A stretch of DNA of 64,000 nt, taken from Erysipelotrichaceae bacterium OPF54 (lineage in GTDB: Bacteria; Bacillota_I; Bacilli_A; Erysipelotrichales; Erysipelotrichaceae). Below the pieces are notes generated by a model, which was not told where the DNA came from, made no database searches, and saw only the letters and a list, made by a program, of their open reading frames with translations. The translations under genes and the position numbers were made by a program. Shown piece after piece: positions 43,022 through 60,604 of this stretch. The stretch is from positions 411,659 through 475,658 of the forward strand of contig BQKD01000001.1 in NCBI GenBank assembly GCA_022834735.1. The letters are read 5' to 3'. Position 1 is the stretch's first letter; each line of letters starts with the position of its first letter.

Positions 43022-43080
43022 TAAGCGAAAAAAGAAGTCTTAATGACCTTTGGGCGTCATATCAAAGACTTCTTTTTCTT
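43022..43080 (-). terminator. Terminator overlapping the end of the DUF1275 gene
   Basis: AAGAAGTCTTTG...CATTAAGACTTCTTTTTT on the minus strand: the left arm lies in the last codons of the gene and the T-run after the right arm completes an intrinsic terminator. Confidence 0.7.
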
Positions 43081-43843
43081 TTACCAGATCGGCATAGAGC
43101 AGCTGGAAGAAGATGATCCCAAGCGGAATGAGCGCGAACCAGATGGCCCGTCCTGCAAACATCAGGCACAGGAATGCGGACAGGGCACCTCCTGCCACGA
43201 AGACGGCCAGCATACCGATATGCAGCCATACCCGGCCGGAAAACATTTTATTGTCCGGATGCTTGATCGCTTTGACAATGTGGATGCCAAGCTGACGTAC
43301 ATGATTCGTACAGAAGGTGGTGGCCATCGGAATGCCGCGCGCCTGCCGGAATGTGTTGTACTGCATCGAGCACAAGATGTTGATCGCGATCTGCGTGATC
43401 TGAAACGGGGCGCTGTCAGGAATAAATCCGAGAACGATGACCGTTGCGATCTCGATGCCGATCAGGATCGTGTCCCAGCGGATCAGATGATGTTTTTTGA
43501 TCGGGGAAGGGAGAGCTTCGGAAACGATGGTTCCTAATAAATAAGCTGTCATCGGAACGAGGTAATACAATCCTTTCATAATATTTCCGTTTCCGAGCGC
43601 CATCGCGAACAGTACGAAGTTGGCAGTCTGCGCGTTGCAGAATACTCCGCCCCGGATCGAATACGTAAACGCTCCGTAAAAACCGCCCACAAACATCAGC
43701 AGCAGGAATACATGCCGTTTTTCACATTCAAGGAATTCGAACTGAAATTCATTTTCCTGGCTGGCATCGATCTTTTCCTGTGCCAGCTCTTCTTTTATTT
43801 CGTCGTCGATTTCTTCATTGACTTTTTTCTGAAACAGGTTCAT
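43040..43843 (-). CDS. YoaK/DUF1275 family membrane protein
   Basis: 267 residues. After a charged, glutamate-rich N-terminal extension of about 45 residues, six hydrophobic helices follow; 'GGFYGAFTYSIRGGVFCNAQTANFVLFAMALGNG' and 'NTFRQARGIPMATTFCTNHVRQLGIHIVKAI' are the family landmarks. The function is unknown, possibly transport. Ribosome site not striking. Confidence 0.85.
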   Translation of the reverse strand: MNLFQKKVNEEIDDEIKEELAQEKIDASQENEFQFEFLECEKRHVFLLLMFVGGFYGAFTYSIRGGVFCNAQTANFVLFAMALGNGNIMKGLYYLVPMTAYLLGTIVSEALPSPIKKHHLIRWDTILIGIEIATVIVLGFIPDSAPFQITQIAINILCSMQYNTFRQARGIPMATTFCTNHVRQLGIHIVKAIKHPDNKMFSGRVWLHIGMLAVFVAGGALSAFLCLMFAGRAIWFALIPLGIIFFQLLYADLVKEKEVFDMTPKGH

Positions 43844-45981
<2,138 letters not shown>

Positions 45982-45985
<4 letters not shown>

Positions 45986-48375
45986 AAAAAGAAGATCTCG
46001 TATTAGCTTTTTTGAGAAAAGAGGACAAGGAAAATCCTGGAAAAGAATGGACGACATCAGAAATTTCCGAACGTCTGGCAATGCGCCGGACCAATACATC
46101 GGCGCTGTTAAATGAGCTGGTTCGAAAAGGCGTGGTGGAAAAAGGCGAACATCGTCCGGTTCTTTATCGGCTTCGCCGCTCCGGAACAGTGTTTGGTCCG
46201 GCTTTTTCAGCGTTGGCCGGATCAAAACATATATTGAAGCCTGCGCTTGACTGTATCCTGTCTACCTTGGAATTTCCGGCTTCATTTCTGCCTCATTTTC
46301 TGATAGAAGGAAAAGAGGGTTCCGGGAAATCGGAACTGGCTAGGAAAATTTATGAGACAATGATCGAAATGAAAAAGATCGATAAGAGAGCTCCGTTTTT
46401 CAAATTGAATCTCAAGTATTTCGAATCGAGGATACACGAGCTTGAAAGTATCATTCAGGCTTCCGGTTTTTCAGAAAAAATAAAGAATGGTGTTTTGTGT
46501 CTGGAAAATGTGCAGCTCCTTCCATTTCGATACCGCTATCTGGTTTATGATCTGATCACAGCTGCAAGAAACGGCATCCCGTCTTTTACGCTGATCTGTA
46601 CTGTCGAAACAACGCCGGATCCTGATCTGCGCGGACTAGAGCTGATCGACTGCAGAGTTGAAATGCCGGACTGGAACCAATGGAATCTAGTCGATCGTTT
46701 TGAAGGGATAAGTGCTTTGCTGAAAAAGGAAAGCCGCAAGCTTCAAAAGCGGATATGGATCGAAGGTGCGATCATTCAAAATATTTGTATGCTGGATGAT
46801 AAAGAGATTCAGATCAAGACGATCGGGAAGATGATCCATGAAGCGGTAAAAAAAGCAAACCGGAGCCGGAAATCCGATCATGAATGTTTTCTTTCTCTGG
46901 AGGATTTTCCTGAAGAAGTGGGTGGCCAGGAAGGCAAGCGGATAAATCGCCGGCACGAGCTCGAATCTTTGGTTTCCTCGATTGAGATGTATTGTGTTTC
47001 ACAAGAAACGATAGAAAAGACGCCGGTTCTAAAAACGAAAAGAGAAGTCATTTGCAGCGAAAAGGAATTGGAAACGCTTGCGGTTGCGTATTTGGAGAAA
47101 GGAACCTATCCGGAAACCAGGGAATCATGGAATCGAATGATCGAATCGATTGCCAAAGCAAATAGCTGGGTCATTGCTCCTGCACAGGAAAATGCGCTTC
47201 TGTGGCTTCTTGACGATTTTCACAGCAAAAGAATCCGTTTTATATCGCCGGATCTGAAAGATGTCTCGCTGGATCACATTGTTTTGCGCTTTATAAAGGT
47301 GCTGCAGGAGCAGACCCGGAAAGAACCCAAAGCTGTTTTGCTGCTGGCAGTTCAAAAAGAAATCGGACAAGGAATTGCGGTTTATTTAACAAACCACTTT
47401 CCCAATACAGATGTATCGGCTTTGCCAATGGAAAATGTACAGGATAGCGAGGCGCTTTATTCTGCCATATATGAATCGCTCTCCTCCGTTCCGGAAACGT
47501 TGGAAATCATTGCTTTATATGATCTTGATCGAGTCAAGAGAATGATCGGACATGCTGCTCGAATACTAAACCGCAAGATTGCTTTTTTCTATATGCCAGT
47601 TGCTGCTGTATGTGATGATCTTGCCATAAAGATACAGTCTGGAAAGAGCGTGGATGAAATCCGTGATACGATGCATAAGGATTATGAATCCTATTTTCCT
47701 TATCTAGTTTCTCATTCAGACCGGTCTGCTTCGAAAGCGATCATTGCTTTTTGCGAGAACGGAATGGGCGGATCGATTCAGGTATGCAGATATTTAGAAG
47801 AGAGCGGAGAGTTTCCGGATGTCCGTTTTTTCCCGCTCTCCATCTCAGATCCGAATACGTTGTATTATGAAGTGGATCGTCTGGGAAAGCAGTATGCGAT
47901 TCTGGGAATCGTAGGAATGAAGGATCCGCATTTGCGAGGCGTAGTGTATGTTTCTTTGGAAAAGGTCTTTGGCATTTCAAAGAAAAAGCTCCCGCTTTTG
48001 TTTGGAAATAAAGGAGAACTCGTTAAGCTGGAACAAGGATTTTCCTATGCGAAGTTATTTAAAAATATGGAGCGGTGCGTAACATTTGACCTCGAAATGG
48101 TCAAAAACGATCTTGTCAATGTGATGGAAACGATCAATAAAATTTATAATCTGGATCGGAATCGGAAATATGGCTTGCTTATGCATTTGTGTGGTGTGAT
48201 CGAGATAAAAATAAAAGAGCGCTCTTCTCAAAATCACACCAATCGTGCGGGAAAGGAGAAAAACGTTGTCCTGGCAGAAGAATTAAAGCCGATCGAAAGA
48301 AAGCTCGGTATCTGTTTTGACCGTATGGATATTGAAACTATGCTTTTGATCATTGAGAAAAAAAAGAGTGTATAA
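45982..48375 (+). CDS. LevR-like transcriptional regulator (HTH, AAA-like, PTS domains)
   Basis: 797 residues. N-terminal helix-turn-helix ('TTSEISERLAMRRTNTSALLNELVRKGVVEK', about 23-53), then a reduced AAA-like ATPase with Walker A 'GKEGSGKSELARK' (about 110) and a degenerate Walker B 'NGVLCLENVQLLPFRYRYL'. Then come an EIIA-Man-like region ('KAVLLLAVQKEIGQGIAVYL'), an EIIB-like segment 'AIIAFCENGMGGSIQVCRYLEE' with its Cys, and a C-terminal PRD ('YNLDRNRKYGLLMHLCGVIE'). This is the LevR/ManR order, but the GAFTGA motif needed to contact sigma-54 is not found. It probably responds to PTS phosphorylation and controls the EIIC and GH1 genes downstream. Confidence 0.8.
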
Positions 48376-48468
48376 AGTGTATAAAACAAGGCGGGAGCTT
48401 TTTGAACCACAAGAGTTGAACAGTCCCGCTTTTTTGCTAGTGTATACCGTAAAAAAAGATAGTGTATA
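48367..48468. promoter_or_regulatory. Four AGTGTATA repeats around a terminator, before the PTS gene
   Basis: AGTGTATA occurs at 48367, 48376, 48439 and 48461, all in the same direction. Between the two pairs lies a hairpin GCGGGA...TCCCGC followed by six T (about 48391-48436), ending the regulator transcript. The motif copies flank and follow it, upstream of the EIIC gene; they look like a regulator's direct-repeat sites. No sigma-54 type -24/-12 promoter was seen. Confidence 0.55.
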
Positions 48469-48588
48469 AATTGAATCGGATCAGGCCCATCGAAGTCGTA
48501 TTTGAGGGCTGAGGCAAAGGTTTGTATAGTAAAGATGCAAAGAGAACAGGATCCACTCGACGCAGAGATATTAGAAGGGAAAAAAACG

Positions 48589-51391
<2,803 letters not shown>

Positions 51392-51412
51392 TAATAAGAT
51401 TCACTCATCGGA

Positions 51413-51465
51413 TGCTGTGGGCAGCAGGCATCCTTTCCCAAGCCGCTTCGGCGTCTTTTTAGCTG
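51413..51465 (+). terminator. Terminator region after PTS-GH1 operon
   Basis: Two hairpins in a row: GGATGC...GCATCC and GCCGCTTCGGCG, the second followed by TCTTTTT. Confidence 0.75.
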
Positions 51466-51580
51466 GACGATTTTTTTTCTGCTGCAGGTTATGTTCTGAA
51501 AAGATACGAAGAACAGGCAAAGCATTGTAAAGCGCAGAAATAAACGTTTATAATATTACCGTAGAAAGAAGTGGATCATC

Positions 51581-52795
51581 ATGGATAAAAAACTTAAAAG
51601 AGAAAATAAAGATACAGTGATCATTGAAGCTGTTGCCCCGAAAGATGAAATCGAAAAAGTCATGAAGGATGCGGCTGAACGTCAGCCGGATGCGGATGAA
51701 GCCAAGATCCGTGAAACCGCGCTGCAGTTCGAAGCGATGCAGCTCATTCAGGAAGCCGTGACAGAAGAAGGATTGAAGCTGGCTGCCCAGCCTGAAATGA
51801 AATTCAAAGATGAAAAAGATGGCGATGTGCTCATCACTTTGACATGCACGCTCGTTCCGGACGTGGATCTTGGTCAGTATACGGGCTTGGATGTGCTGAA
51901 GGAAGAGGTCAGCGTCAGTGATGAAGAAGTCCTTGAATTTGTGAACAATGAAATCAACAGCAAGGAATTGTGGGAGGATGTTGACCGCCCTGCCAAAGAA
52001 CACGATCAGGTCGTGATCGATTTTGTCGGCGTGAAAGATGGCGTGCCTTTTGATGGCGGCAGCGCCGAGAATTTCCCGCTCGTTTTAGGATCGCATTCCT
52101 TTATTCCGGGATTTGAAGAACAGCTGATCGGCATCAAAAAAGAGGAACAGAAAGAAATCAATGTTTCCTTCCCTGAAGATTATTTTGAGCCGTCGCTCGC
52201 AGGCGCACCGGTCGTATTCCAGATCACATGCCATGCAGTGCAGGAAAAGATCGAGCCGCAGCTCAACGATGCATTTATCGAAAAGCTTGGTGTGGAAAAT
52301 GCCAAGACGGTCGAAGAGTTCAAAGCAGCCGCAAAACACCATATGCATGAGATGAAAGAGCAGGAAGCCAAAAATAAACAGGCTCTTGAAATTCTGGATA
52401 AAGCCGTTGCCAATGCGAAAGTCGAAGTGCCTCAGGTCATGATCGATCAGCAGGTCGAGCAGGAACTTGGCCAGCTGAAACAGCAGCTGCAGCAGTATGG
52501 AATGCAGTTCGAGCAGTATCTGGAAATGGCCCAGACAACAGAAGAAGAGATGAAGAAGCAGATCGAGCCGCAGGCTGTGATGCAGATCAAACAGGCTCTG
52601 ATCCTTATTGCGATCGCTGAAAAAGAAAAGATCGAAGCGACACAGGAGGAGATCGCTCAGGAGTACGAACTGATGGCCGACGCGTACCGTATGCCGAAAG
52701 AACAGCTCCAGATGTTTATTTCCGACGAAGTGATCCGTCCGCAGATCGTTCAGCGCAAGACACTCGATTTCCTGACAAAAAACAATTCGAAATAA
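51581..52795 (+). CDS. Trigger factor-like chaperone without the ribosome-docking signature
   Basis: 404 residues. The FKBP-type prolyl isomerase domain ('HDQVVIDFVGVKDGVPFDGGSAENFPLVLGSHSFIPGFEEQLIGIK', about 145-190) and the long helical C-terminal domain are those of trigger factor. The N-terminal domain is short (about 100 residues) and the ribosome-binding loop GFRxGKxP is absent; its place (about 30-45) is taken by 'AAERQPDADEAKIRE'. It may be a paralogue that works off the ribosome, or a divergent form that docks differently. It is monocistronic with a terminator. Confidence 0.85.
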   Translation: MDKKLKRENKDTVIIEAVAPKDEIEKVMKDAAERQPDADEAKIRETALQFEAMQLIQEAVTEEGLKLAAQPEMKFKDEKDGDVLITLTCTLVPDVDLGQYTGLDVLKEEVSVSDEEVLEFVNNEINSKELWEDVDRPAKEHDQVVIDFVGVKDGVPFDGGSAENFPLVLGSHSFIPGFEEQLIGIKKEEQKEINVSFPEDYFEPSLAGAPVVFQITCHAVQEKIEPQLNDAFIEKLGVENAKTVEEFKAAAKHHMHEMKEQEAKNKQALEILDKAVANAKVEVPQVMIDQQVEQELGQLKQQLQQYGMQFEQYLEMAQTTEEEMKKQIEPQAVMQIKQALILIAIAEKEKIEATQEEIAQEYELMADAYRMPKEQLQMFISDEVIRPQIVQRKTLDFLTKNNSK

Positions 52796-52803
52796 CAAAA
52801 AAC

Positions 52804-52826
52804 AAAAGCCGGCATGACCGGCTTTT
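52804..52826 (+). terminator. Terminator of trigger factor-like gene
   Basis: AAAAGCCGG-catga-CCGGCTTTT followed by AATTT; usable in both directions between convergent genes. Confidence 0.85.
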
Positions 52827-52847
52827 AATTTGCGCAATGGGTTTCGA

Positions 52848-53597
52848 TTATTCATTTTCCAGGCACTCGATGGCCTGTGCGATCGAATCCACGATCGTTC
52901 TTGCTTTTTCCTGCACTTTTTCTGGTGCGTAAGGAAAGGAAAAACTGTTCGGGATCGTTTCAAACATGGGCAGGTCGTTGAAATTGTCCCCGATACACGC
53001 CATATCCTTTTCTTCCATGCCCAGATGACGGGCAAGCTTACGGATCGCGCCTCCTTTTGAACAGTCGGACCCGACAATATCCAGAAAGACGCCGTTCAGA
53101 AAGATAGAGCAGGAAAGACCCATGGCATTCAGTCTTTCATACAATGCAGACGCTTCCTGTTCGGTTTTCTTTTCAATCGAGATCTGAATAATCGGCTCGC
53201 TGATCTGATCGATCGATGTCATGATCACAGGATCGAGCGAAACCAGGCTCGAGGAGCCCCAGCCAAGCGAGTGGACATAGGCTGCATCCTTTGTAATCAC
53301 GGCCATTTCCTGCAGATCGCAGCACTTGCTGATTTGTACAAGATCTTCATTGAAAACAAATTTCTGCTCTATGATAAGATCGGGATCCAGCGAAATGCAC
53401 GCACCCGTCGAAGAAATAATAAAATCAAAGTGCAGTTCTCCGCTTTCCAGGTTCCATAAATAGGAAAAGGGACGGCCCGAACAAAGTCCGAACAGGTTTC
53501 CTTCTTTCTGGAACTGGCGAATCGCTTTCAGATCCGCCTTCCGGTACCCGGAATCCAGGAAAAGAGTGCCGTCATAATCACTGATCAGCACTTTCAT
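52848..53597 (-). CDS. HAD family phosphatase, tandem copy 2
   Basis: 249 residues from the ATG at 53597, preceded by GAGGA. Motif I 'ISDYDGTLFLDSGY', motif II 'SGRP' region, and motifs III/IV 'SKGGAIRKLARHLGMEEKDMACIGDNFNDLPMFETI' are complete. It is a Cof-type phosphatase of unknown substrate. It closely resembles the gene just upstream, whose end it overlaps by 20 bases; the 3' parts are nearly the same at DNA level, so the duplication is recent or kept alike by gene conversion. Confidence 0.9.
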   Translation of the reverse strand: MKVLISDYDGTLFLDSGYRKADLKAIRQFQKEGNLFGLCSGRPFSYLWNLESGELHFDFIISSTGACISLDPDLIIEQKFVFNEDLVQISKCCDLQEMAVITKDAAYVHSLGWGSSSLVSLDPVIMTSIDQISEPIIQISIEKKTEQEASALYERLNAMGLSCSIFLNGVFLDIVGSDCSKGGAIRKLARHLGMEEKDMACIGDNFNDLPMFETIPNSFSFPYAPEKVQEKARTIVDSIAQAIECLENE

Positions 53598-54357
53598 GAT
53601 CTTCCTCATTTTCCAGGCACTCGATCGCCTGCGCGATTGAATCCACGATCGTTCCGGCCTTTTCCTGCACTTTTTCTGGTGCATACGGGAAGGAAAAGCT
53701 GTCCGGGATCGTTTCGATCATCGGCAGGTCGTTGAAATTGTCCCCGATGCATGCGATATCTTTTTCTTCCAGCCCCAGATGACGGGCCAGCCTGCCGATC
53801 CCTCTGCCTTTGGAACAATCTGGCGCGACAATATCCAGGAACGCGCCGTTCTGGAATATGGAACACGCAAGATCAAGCTCTTTCAGTTCATCGAGAAGAA
53901 CAGCAGCTTCCTGTTCGGTGCTCCTTTCGATCGACATCTGGATGATATCTTCCTTGATCTGATCTGCAGAAGTGAGCCGAACGGGATGGACAGCCACATT
54001 TCTGGCTGCCCAGCAGTCCAGGTCATCGACAAAAATGGTATCTTTCGTGACCACGACCATATGGGAGGGGCCGCAATGGCGCAAGATCCGCTCAAACGCT
54101 TCGAAAGGCAAAAATTCTTCTTCCACAATGCTCCCTGGCTGCCGGGAAATGCACGCACCCGAAGAGGCGATAATAAAATCAAAATGCAGTTCGTCGCTTT
54201 CCAGATCCCATAAATTGGAAAGAGGACGGCCTGAACAAAGCCCGAACAGGTTTCCTTCTTTCTGGAACTGGCGGATCGCTTCCAGATCCGTCTTCCGGTA
54301 TCCGAACTCGAAATACAGAGTTCCATCATAATCGCTTGCCAGCATTTTCATAAACAA
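53578..54357 (-). CDS. HAD family phosphatase, tandem copy 1
   Basis: 259 residues. Motif I 'ASDYDGTLYFEFGY', 'SGRPLSNLWDLESDELHFDFII' and 'SKGRGIGRLARHLGLEEKDIACIGDNFNDLPMIETI' carry the catalytic Asp, Thr/Ser, Lys and metal-binding Asp residues. Followed at once by its paralogue. Its last residues (EEDHESADQ) extend past the point where the copies diverge. Confidence 0.9.
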   Translation of the reverse strand: MFMKMLASDYDGTLYFEFGYRKTDLEAIRQFQKEGNLFGLCSGRPLSNLWDLESDELHFDFIIASSGACISRQPGSIVEEEFLPFEAFERILRHCGPSHMVVVTKDTIFVDDLDCWAARNVAVHPVRLTSADQIKEDIIQMSIERSTEQEAAVLLDELKELDLACSIFQNGAFLDIVAPDCSKGRGIGRLARHLGLEEKDIACIGDNFNDLPMIETIPDSFSFPYAPEKVQEKAGTIVDSIAQAIECLENEEDHESADQ

Positions 54358-54446
54358 ACCTCTTTTCTATCGCGTATATTGTCGCACAAATGATCGTGTA
54401 AAAAAAAGCCGGTTCCGAAAATATTTTCGGTCCGGCACTGGCAGGA

Positions 54447-54923
54447 TCATTCATCCTGATCGTTTTCAAGCTTCATATAGCCATGCATATTGACGAAACC
54501 GAGCTTTTCGTACAAAGGGCGCCCGGCTTCGGAAGCTTCCAGATAAATTTTGGCAATGTTCCTTTTTTGTGCTTCGCAGATCAGCCATTCCACTACTTTT
54601 TTTCCGATCCCGCATCCTCGATAAGCCGGCCGCGTATAAATATTCATAAGATAGGCGCACTTTCCGTTCGGATTATCCGGTGAAGGCATTTCATGATACA
54701 GACACATCCCTCCGCATCCTGCGATCTTGTTATTGACCAGCGCAAAACACGCCACATGAAGCCCGCGCTTGATCGTCGCTTTGTAGTAGCGTTCGTTTTC
54801 CTTGTAAAGGCTGTCCATCAGCTCATGTTCAGGAATATCAAATACATCGTGGAGCACTTCCATGCGCCACTGCATCAGAACGGGAATTTCGCAGGCAGAC
54901 ACCTGCCGGATCGTGATCTTCAT
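54447..54923 (-). CDS. GNAT family N-acetyltransferase
   Basis: 158 residues with the acetyl-CoA loop 'YTRPAYRGCGIGKKVVEWLICEAQKRN' (about 94-120) and the closing 'SEAGRPLYEKLGFVNMHGYMKL'. The start codon directly follows the stop of the adenylation-enzyme gene, so the two form an operon. Joint action is plausible: one activates an amino or other acid, the other acetylates an amine. Substrate unknown. Confidence 0.9.
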   Translation of the reverse strand: MKITIRQVSACEIPVLMQWRMEVLHDVFDIPEHELMDSLYKENERYYKATIKRGLHVACFALVNNKIAGCGGMCLYHEMPSPDNPNGKCAYLMNIYTRPAYRGCGIGKKVVEWLICEAQKRNIAKIYLEASEAGRPLYEKLGFVNMHGYMKLENDQDE

Positions 54924-56384
54924 TTACTCGCCATCCTTCAGGACAACAGGAAGCTGCAAGTCGTCCGGCTTGCCGTTGGCATTGAGCGGGATATGATCCA
55001 TCTGAACGAAAAATTCCGGGATCATAAAGGAAACGAGAGTTTGCGAGAGTTCCTTTTTAAGAGAGGACAGACAAATATCTTCCTGGTCCGGGACGATGTA
55101 GGCGATCATGTACGACAGATGATGTTCATCTTCATAAGGGCGCACGATCGCTTCGGCAATACCGGAACACTGGCAAAGGACAGACTCGACCTCCGAAACT
55201 TCCACACGCTTGCCGTAGATCATGATCTGGGTATCCTTGCGGTGGAGGAAGGCAAGATTTCCGTCCGGCAGCACATAGCCCAGATCGCCGCTGCGATACA
55301 TTCGCGTATTGTCTGCAAGCGTGACAAACGCTTCGTTTTCTTTTTCGTGGCCGCCAATATAGCCGGACGATACGCCGCCGCCCAAAATACAGATTTCTCC
55401 AGCATGTCCCTTTGAAACTTCGTTTCCGTTCTCATCGAGTATTCTGATCTGCGTGCCTTGAACACTATGTCCGATCGGATATGTGCCGTCTTCAAGCATG
55501 CCGTCTTCCGTACACTTGTAGTAGGTTGCACATACAGTCGTTTCGGAAGGACCGTACGTATTGTACACTTCGACCTGAGCGAGAAGATGGTCGATATACT
55601 GGCTGCGCAGCACGTCGCCGCCGCTGATCAGCAGCCGCAGCGTCGAAGGGATTGTTTCGAGCCGGTTCATTTCCGCAAGCAGATACGGGAATCCGCTGAT
55701 GATGGTTACATTGTGTTTTTCGACAAACTTCATCAATGATCGAAGATCGTGTTTATCCTGAGAGGAAGGAATGGCCAGGGAAGCTCCGTTGAGCAGGCTG
55801 GCAAATACTTCCTCGACAAAAATGTCAAACGAGCATACGGAATACTGGAGCATGATGTCGCCTGGACCGATATGAAATTCATGCTCGAATGCGCGTACAT
55901 AATGGCACACGTTGGCATTGGTCACGCATACGCCTTTGGGACGGCCGGTCGTTCCAGAAGTATAGAGCACGTAGGCGGCAGATTCCGGACGGGCATGATC
56001 GATCGTGTCCACCTCAGTACAAGAGGTATCGGCGGTCCGGATCATAAAGCCGTCAAGCATTGATGCGCAGGCAGGATTGGTCAGAATAAAGTCCACGTCA
56101 GCCTCTTTCATCATGAAACGGATGCGTTTGATAGGAAAGGTAGGTTCGGCTGGAATATAGCGTGCACCACGTTTGAGCACCGCGAACATGGAAACGATCA
56201 TTTCGATGCCATGATCCATGATGATGCCTATGCTTTTTATATGAGGCGGAAAGCAGGCGGCTTTCTGATCGACCAGATCGAGCAGCTGGGAAAAGGTGAG
56301 TGTCTGATTTCCTTCGATCAGTGCGGGAGCCTGCGGAAACTGCTGTGCTGTTTCCTTCAAAAGCCCGTATAGTGTATTTTCCAT
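54924..56384 (-). CDS. Standalone NRPS-type adenylation enzyme
   Basis: 486 residues from the ATG at 56384, after AGGAGTG. ANL-family cores: 'YVLYTSGTTGRPKGVCVTN' (A3), 'YNTYGPSETTVCATYY' (A5), 'MYRSGDLGYVLPDGNLAFLHRKDTQIMIYGKRVEVSEVE' (A7/A8) and 'IPLNANGKPD' (A10 with catalytic Lys). The pattern is that of amino-acid adenylating domains of nonribosomal synthetases or DltA. No carrier protein, condensation or DltBCD gene is near. With the adjacent GNAT gene it may form a minimal amino-acid conjugation pathway; the function is unproven. Confidence 0.87.
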   Translation of the reverse strand: MENTLYGLLKETAQQFPQAPALIEGNQTLTFSQLLDLVDQKAACFPPHIKSIGIIMDHGIEMIVSMFAVLKRGARYIPAEPTFPIKRIRFMMKEADVDFILTNPACASMLDGFMIRTADTSCTEVDTIDHARPESAAYVLYTSGTTGRPKGVCVTNANVCHYVRAFEHEFHIGPGDIMLQYSVCSFDIFVEEVFASLLNGASLAIPSSQDKHDLRSLMKFVEKHNVTIISGFPYLLAEMNRLETIPSTLRLLISGGDVLRSQYIDHLLAQVEVYNTYGPSETTVCATYYKCTEDGMLEDGTYPIGHSVQGTQIRILDENGNEVSKGHAGEICILGGGVSSGYIGGHEKENEAFVTLADNTRMYRSGDLGYVLPDGNLAFLHRKDTQIMIYGKRVEVSEVESVLCQCSGIAEAIVRPYEDEHHLSYMIAYIVPDQEDICLSSLKKELSQTLVSFMIPEFFVQMDHIPLNANGKPDDLQLPVVLKDGE

Positions 56385-56455
56385 ATTATCACTCCTATCA
56401 GTTTTATAGTTTATGAAGAAAGCTGCAGACAAGCGAAATGATTGAAAGAAAATAA

Positions 56456-56490
56456 AAAGAGCGGAATCATTTCTGATTCCACTCTGTCAG
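56456..56490 (-). terminator. Terminator of GH1 gene
   Basis: AGAGTGGAATCAG-aaat-GATTCCGCTCT followed by TTTTATTTT on the minus strand. Confidence 0.85.
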
Positions 56491-56504
56491 GCATTTGGCA
56501 GGGA

Positions 56505-59605
<3,101 letters not shown>

Positions 59606-59625
59606 TACAATAAACACAGCATCAT

Positions 59626-59654
59626 AGCGTATCGTTTCGGCGGTACGCTTTTTT
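59626..59654 (+). terminator. Terminator of GH1 gene
   Basis: AGCGTATCG / CGGTACGCT hairpin with six T after it. Confidence 0.8.
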
Positions 59655-60465
59655 CATTCGAGCAGAGCCAAAAGACGATAGCGTCTTTTTTTTCGGGTAA
59701 ATGTGCGAAGCTCCTGTTCGAATACAGACCGAAAATACGGATCATCACAGGCCAGAGGCCACACTTCTTTCGTCAGTACATCAATAAGGATTTCATCGTT
59801 CATACGTTTTTTATATTTGAGCAGAAAATAGTTGAAATACGGATACAGGATGTCGTCGGGGTCGGCTTTGGCATCGAGCCATGATGCGAGCTTTTCGTCA
59901 TCGTGCAGACGCGAAAAAGTAATGATCGCAACGATTGCCATTGTAAGCGGCAGGGAATTGTCCGGCGCATGAAGACACAACGCTGTTTTTTCCAGCTCGT
60001 TTTTCTCGAAAAACGCCAGGGCGAGATTGTAAATATGAATTTTCGCTTTGGATGCCAGTCTTGGATCTTCTTTATGCGAGCATATAGTATTCCAGACTTT
60101 TTCGATCTCTTCCGTTTCCGCTGGCGGCAGCGAAATAAATTTCAGGATCCATACATCAAACATCCGGATCGGATTGGTTTCAAAGGAAACTTCCTTTTCA
60201 AGCTGGTCCACATAAAGAGTTAAAGAATGATGACGCTCGTTTTCCCAAAGATAATACCCGTAGGCGATCCGGTTAGGAAGATACCGGCTTTTTTTCAAAG
60301 CGTCCTGGCAGGTAAATGGTGTGTTTTTCATCAGATAGATCCGGTAATGGAGCGCAAGAGCGATCTCGCGAACTGTTTCATTCCATACGGGATCCAGAAA
60401 ACGCCATAACGAGACAATCTGCTCTTTGGTCAATTCATTGAAGACAAAATCGTGAAGGATTTCCG
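59654..60465 (-). pseudogene. C-terminal part of a TPR-type regulator, cut by the IS element
   Basis: About 270 residues, helical throughout (EILHDFVFNELTKEQIVSLWRFLDPVWNETVREIALALHYRIYLMKN...), with repeat-like segments as in RRNPP/Rgg or other TPR-bearing regulators. The frame enters directly from the right end of the IS605 element, so the N-terminal part, presumably an HTH domain, is lost and the GTG at 60481 inside the element is not a natural start. A truncated ABC transporter lies on the other side of the element; together they may be remains of a peptide-exporter locus. Confidence 0.6.
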
Positions 60466-60604
60466 TGACATCCTCCCCCACCTATAGAGGTGTGGGCTTC
60501 CTTCCGCTTAAAAAGCGAACAGTCGGTTCTCGTTCGATGACGATATCTCGTCAAGCATAAGCGAGCTATCCCCGTGTGCCCCACGGTTCTTTTTTATTCA
60601 CAGG
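60466..60604 (-). ncRNA. Right-end guide RNA (omega RNA) of the TnpB element
   Basis: About 140 bases between the tnpB stop and the right end, GC-rich with several hairpins (CCGTGGGGCACACGG; AGCGGAAGG region; CCCACACC-TCTA-GGTGGGG). In IS605 elements this segment is transcribed with tnpB and its 3' end reads into flanking DNA to give the guide. Assignment by position and structure. Confidence 0.55.

Noticed and set aside
48391..48530. A sigma-54 promoter expected for a LevR-like regulator
   Set aside because: No TGGCAC-N5-TTGC pattern was found in this stretch.
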